From Clytia hemisphaerica (Eukaryota; Cnidaria; Hydrozoa; Leptothecata; Clytiidae), in NCBI GenBank assembly GCA_902728285.1, contig CACVBU010000865.1, forward strand, positions 3,549,008 through 3,613,007: a stretch of 64,000 bases of DNA. The letters run 5' to 3'. The notes under the pieces were generated by a model, which searched no databases, was not told the DNA's origin, and saw nothing but the letters and a program-made list of their open reading frames with translations. Positions 60,951 to 64,000 of the stretch are shown here, piece after piece. The stretch's first letter is position 1, and the number at the start of each line of letters is the position of its first letter. Both the position numbers and the translations under genes were made by a program.

Positions 60951-62160
60951 AAGTCAAACCTATGTTACCCGTCTAATTACACGCTTTTTTATAAGAATAC
61001 ACTTTATAAGAATGTCCATGATGAAATGGATTTACACCATTCTTATAATAAAAACTAACGAACTTGTTCGATAAAATGCAATGGTACTTCATTCGACGTC
61101 AAAAAATGTATATCGTTTTCCGAGAGCCTTTGACGCTTCACATTTTGCATTTTCAGGGATTAGAGCCTTGTCTTGGGAAAAAGAAAAAAGGCACCTTTTC
61201 ACAAGCTGAACAATTCTTCTTCTTAAAACAGAGAACAGCGATTGTTACGATGACATGACAGGGCACTGTATCGTAAGAAAGAACTAACTTCGGTTTCATC
61301 ATGGAGCTTGCACCAAGAGGAAAGCTCAAGCACGTGTTACGTACTAAAGGTAGCTGTCCTTTTTTACTACAGAAGAGTCATGTGGGCCCGTATTTGTGTT
61401 TACATTACATTACAGAAAGAAGGATTTCATCATAAAACATAAATGACAAAAATGATCACAAATAAATAACAATTTTCTGTAAGAACACTTGGCTTTTCGG
61501 GCAGTAGTCAGGTTCAACAAACTCGTGGACTGTCTTGTGAAATCTTATAAAGAACAAATATTAGAGGTGGCACAATCGCGTGCTTTCTTCTTTGCTTGAA
61601 GAATATTAACACTAAATTCAGTTTGGTTTTTTCAAGGTTTAAAATCAAAGATGTTCATTTTTAAAGAGCCCCTCCAAAACTCAATTCTTTTTCATTTCTA
61701 ATGTTGAAATCAGAATTTCTTATAAAAAATATGTTTTGAATTTCATCAAAATAATTCAACACTGTTTGTTTATCTCTGTGAAAGTACACTAAAATACATA
61801 GATGATTGAAAGTCCAAAGAAATGTCAATTGTCGATCACATGTTGACAGAATTGCACGGAGCAAGACATTTAAAAGGGGAGGTTACGCATTCGAATTATA
61901 AACTCTATAATATCATTCTAAAAAGAAGAGACAAGATTCGCATTATATAATTATCTAATGCGTCGAAAAGTCTTCATAACTACGTAAAAAGCTTTTGCGT
62001 TGCAACAAACAGAGGGGAGTTTGATTATCATAATTAAAGTTCCTGTTAGACTCAAGGGACAGCCTCATAAGGATTTGTACTGGATAATTTTTGTGGTTTT
62101 GCTGTAAAGAAGAGATTATCTGGTAATTGTTCGCTTTCGATTGCATCAGTGTTCGTGTAA
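60950..62160. other. spacer without recognised gene
   Basis: Small frames only. No splice chain or strong repeat seen. Confidence 0.35.
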
Positions 62161-62166
62161 TTGAAT

Positions 62167-62174
62167 CATATAAG
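62167..62174 (+). promoter_or_regulatory. possible TATA box of second 229-aa gene
   Basis: CATATAAGAGAG at ~145 bases before the ATG at 62312. Weaker match than the box of the paralogue. Confidence 0.45.
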
Positions 62175-62311
62175 AGAGCAGAATCTTGCAAACACTTTCA
62201 TCGGGTAAAGGAACAATCTAATCAGTCGAATCTGATCGACATTGAGTGGACGGTGTGGAGCAGAGCATCCATAAACGGACGTATCAGGATTTAGAAGATA
62301 TCTTTTTAACC

Positions 62312-63001
62312 ATGGGTCTTTTCGTGAGTGTGAACAGAATTCAATTTATCAACGAAGAAAACAACTATGATTGTGTTGACGGGAAAGGACGGAACAAAGT
62401 ATTACAACAAATCGAAGAACTCACGCAAACGTCCATAGAAACTCTCTCAAAACAAGTTAACGAATACAGTCGAAAGAGCTTTAAAAGAAAGTCTAAAAAG
62501 AATAAATTATGTGGACTATTGTGTAAAGGAAAGGTGTATCAAAGCCCGCTACATTTTGAATTCTTCAACTTGCCGAAAAATACAGAAATCAAGCGGGTCG
62601 ATCCGCAGAGGTTGGAAATGGTAAAACGAGTACTCGAAACAGCGGAACTGATTCTGACAGAAGTACACGCTGTTGATGACGTAGTCGTTGGACTTTTAAC
62701 CGGTATCCGAAAATTAATCGGACCAAGCCAACCAATGACAAGACTATATGAAGTTTTCAACAACCCGCATACTGTGACCTGGAAACCTGTTCATCAAAAC
62801 CTGAAAAATCTCGAGTACGTTACAGGAAACCTTGAACGTTCATTATGGCCCGTATTAAGGGAAGGAGAAAACGAAAAAGAACTTCAATCGAAATGGATTG
62901 TACTTACTCTTATTAAACAACTTTTAAGTTTGATGATCGAGTTGAACTTCTTATCTAAACAACTACGGGCACCATCATTTGGCGAATTCGACGAAAAGTA
63001 G
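62312..63001 (+). CDS. unrecognised 229-aa protein, paralogue of 53133-54222, single coding exon
   Basis: I start at the ATG at 62312 (ACCATGGG context) because MGLFVSVNRIQF aligns with MGIFSKKNTIEF of the paralogue and gives exactly the same length, 229 residues; the frame is open further upstream but without ATG. Conserved blocks: YDCVDGKGRNKVL, YQSPLHFEFFNLP, QRLEMVKRVLETAELIL, PMTRLYEVF, VTWKP...LKNLEYVTGNL, WPVLRE and KWIVLTLIKQLLSLMIEL. Gly2 with Ser6 fits an N-myristoylation signal. No intron at the position (second codon) where the paralogue has one. AATAAA follows at 63161. The two proteins are only roughly 30% identical by eye, so the duplication is old. Function unknown. Confidence 0.8.
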   Translation: MGLFVSVNRIQFINEENNYDCVDGKGRNKVLQQIEELTQTSIETLSKQVNEYSRKSFKRKSKKNKLCGLLCKGKVYQSPLHFEFFNLPKNTEIKRVDPQRLEMVKRVLETAELILTEVHAVDDVVVGLLTGIRKLIGPSQPMTRLYEVFNNPHTVTWKPVHQNLKNLEYVTGNLERSLWPVLREGENEKELQSKWIVLTLIKQLLSLMIELNFLSKQLRAPSFGEFDEK

Positions 63002-63160
63002 TTTCATAATTACCTTGTAGGCAACATTTTTGAATAATACCAATATCCAAACATTGTAAATAATCTTTTGGAAAATATAACATGACGACCTGTATAATTA
63101 TAGCTAGATAGGTTTTGCACTCTTTTGTAAGTATATCTTGTAAGTAAGTAGATAGATCGA

Positions 63161-63166
63161 AAATAA
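63161..63166 (+). terminator. AATAAA signal of the 62312 gene
   Basis: AAATAAAACA about 160 bases after the stop codon at 63001. Confidence 0.5.
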
Positions 63167-63169
63167 AAC

Positions 63170-64000
63170 ACTAAAATGAAGAACCTGTGACCCTTATTAT
63201 TTCGCGACCTATGTAAGAGCCAATAAGGTATAGTAAAAGGCAAGAATCGAATCTTCTGTGTAGGATTTGAAGCCATTAATTTACTACATAAGTCGCAAGA
63301 CCCTCGTATTTTCATACAAATTGTATCACTTTTACTTGCCCAGGAAAGTTTATAAAGATTCGCCTCTCACCTTCAGCCTGAAACTCGATTCAATTCCTTA
63401 TTACTTTACAAGCTATGTAAGAGTATTTCTTTGGTCGCGGTATCATTTTCACTAGTCTACATATTATACATCTCCATGCGTTTACGCTTTACGCTCGGAG
63501 CGTAGCCTAGGCTTTCACCTTCAATTAGGAAAACTTTATAATAGCGCTACTGATTTATCGAATTAAGTGCTTCCAATTTTTGACAATATCGTCAAAATCA
63601 CCTTCAAGCTTTTTTGGCTCCGATTTAGGACAGATATTTAAGCTTCTGAGCGGCAGTGATCAGCTAAAGTTCCTTTCGCTTTCGTTACATTGTGAAATAT
63701 AACACGGTTTTCAACGTTGAGTAATGGCATCAAATTCCCCGCATCGGTTTAGAGGCGAGCGTGATCTATTATGAGAGTATTGGTGTACTTGAACATAATT
63801 AATTACAACGAGGCGACAAGAAGAGCAAAGAAAGTACTTCAGTTAAGTAGAATTCAATTTCGAGGAAAAATAAACAAGCGTTTTTAAAATGATTTTTATG
63901 ACAAAAAGTGGAGGGATCTCTCTCGCACGCGAATCAATAAACCGACCATAGCTTTCAATCTTTCTGTTTTCAAAATATATAAACTCTTACTATAACCTTT
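63170..64000. other. right flank, no recognised gene
   Basis: No supported gene or named repeat. Base composition is slightly less AT-rich than in the introns. Confidence 0.35.

Noticed and set aside
1-64000. CRISPR array, prokaryotic operons or a defence island
   Set aside because: Gene structure is eukaryotic throughout; the tandem repeats lack unique spacers of constant length.

Overview
The window is AT-rich animal nuclear DNA. Genes are split by GT-AG introns, two core metazoan genes (DCAF1 and UPF2) can be assembled exon by exon, TATA boxes and AATAAA signals are present, and introns and gaps are full of short inverted-repeat transposons, tRNA-derived SINEs and a LINE fragment. A 2'-5'-oligoadenylate synthetase (OAS) family gene and the lack of vertebrate-type repeats suggest an early-branching or other invertebrate animal (sponge or cnidarian are possible). 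The species cannot be fixed from the sequence alone.

Layout. 795-21038, minus: 19 phase-consistent exons (838 codons) of DCAF1/VprBP, the substrate receptor of CUL4-DDB1 ubiquitin ligases; its WD40 half lies off the left edge. 21.0-25.0 kb: AT-rich spacer and a 1 kb non-autonomous transposon. 24981-26333, plus: OAS-like nucleotidyltransferase in one coding exon. 26.4-30.4 kb: repeat-rich spacer. 30455-32149, plus: 5'-truncated but open non-LTR reverse transcriptase. 32703-33389, minus: small P-loop kinase of the zeta/UNAG-kinase type with a possible mitochondrial leader. It is head to head with TMEM267 (two exons, 34150-36566, plus). 37978-51379, minus: 12 exons of the C-terminal 594 residues of UPF2, the nonsense-mediated decay adaptor. 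One UPF2 intron holds a small secreted-protein gene on the opposite strand. 53133-54222 (minus) and 62312-63001 (plus): two diverged paralogues of an unrecognised family, each exactly 229 residues. 54-62 kb and 63-64 kb are mostly repeats and spacer.

Working together: DCAF1, UPF2 and TMEM267 are ordinary household genes with no operon-like relation. The lineage-variable genes are the OAS homologue, the zeta-like kinase, the secreted peptide and the 229-residue paralogue pair; they sit between the household genes among many mobile elements. The most original observations are the unknown paralogue family, a 77-bp triplication that copies a UPF2 splice acceptor and half exon with an in-frame stop, a transposon nested in another transposon, and several families of palindromic elements whose ends and target duplications can be read directly.
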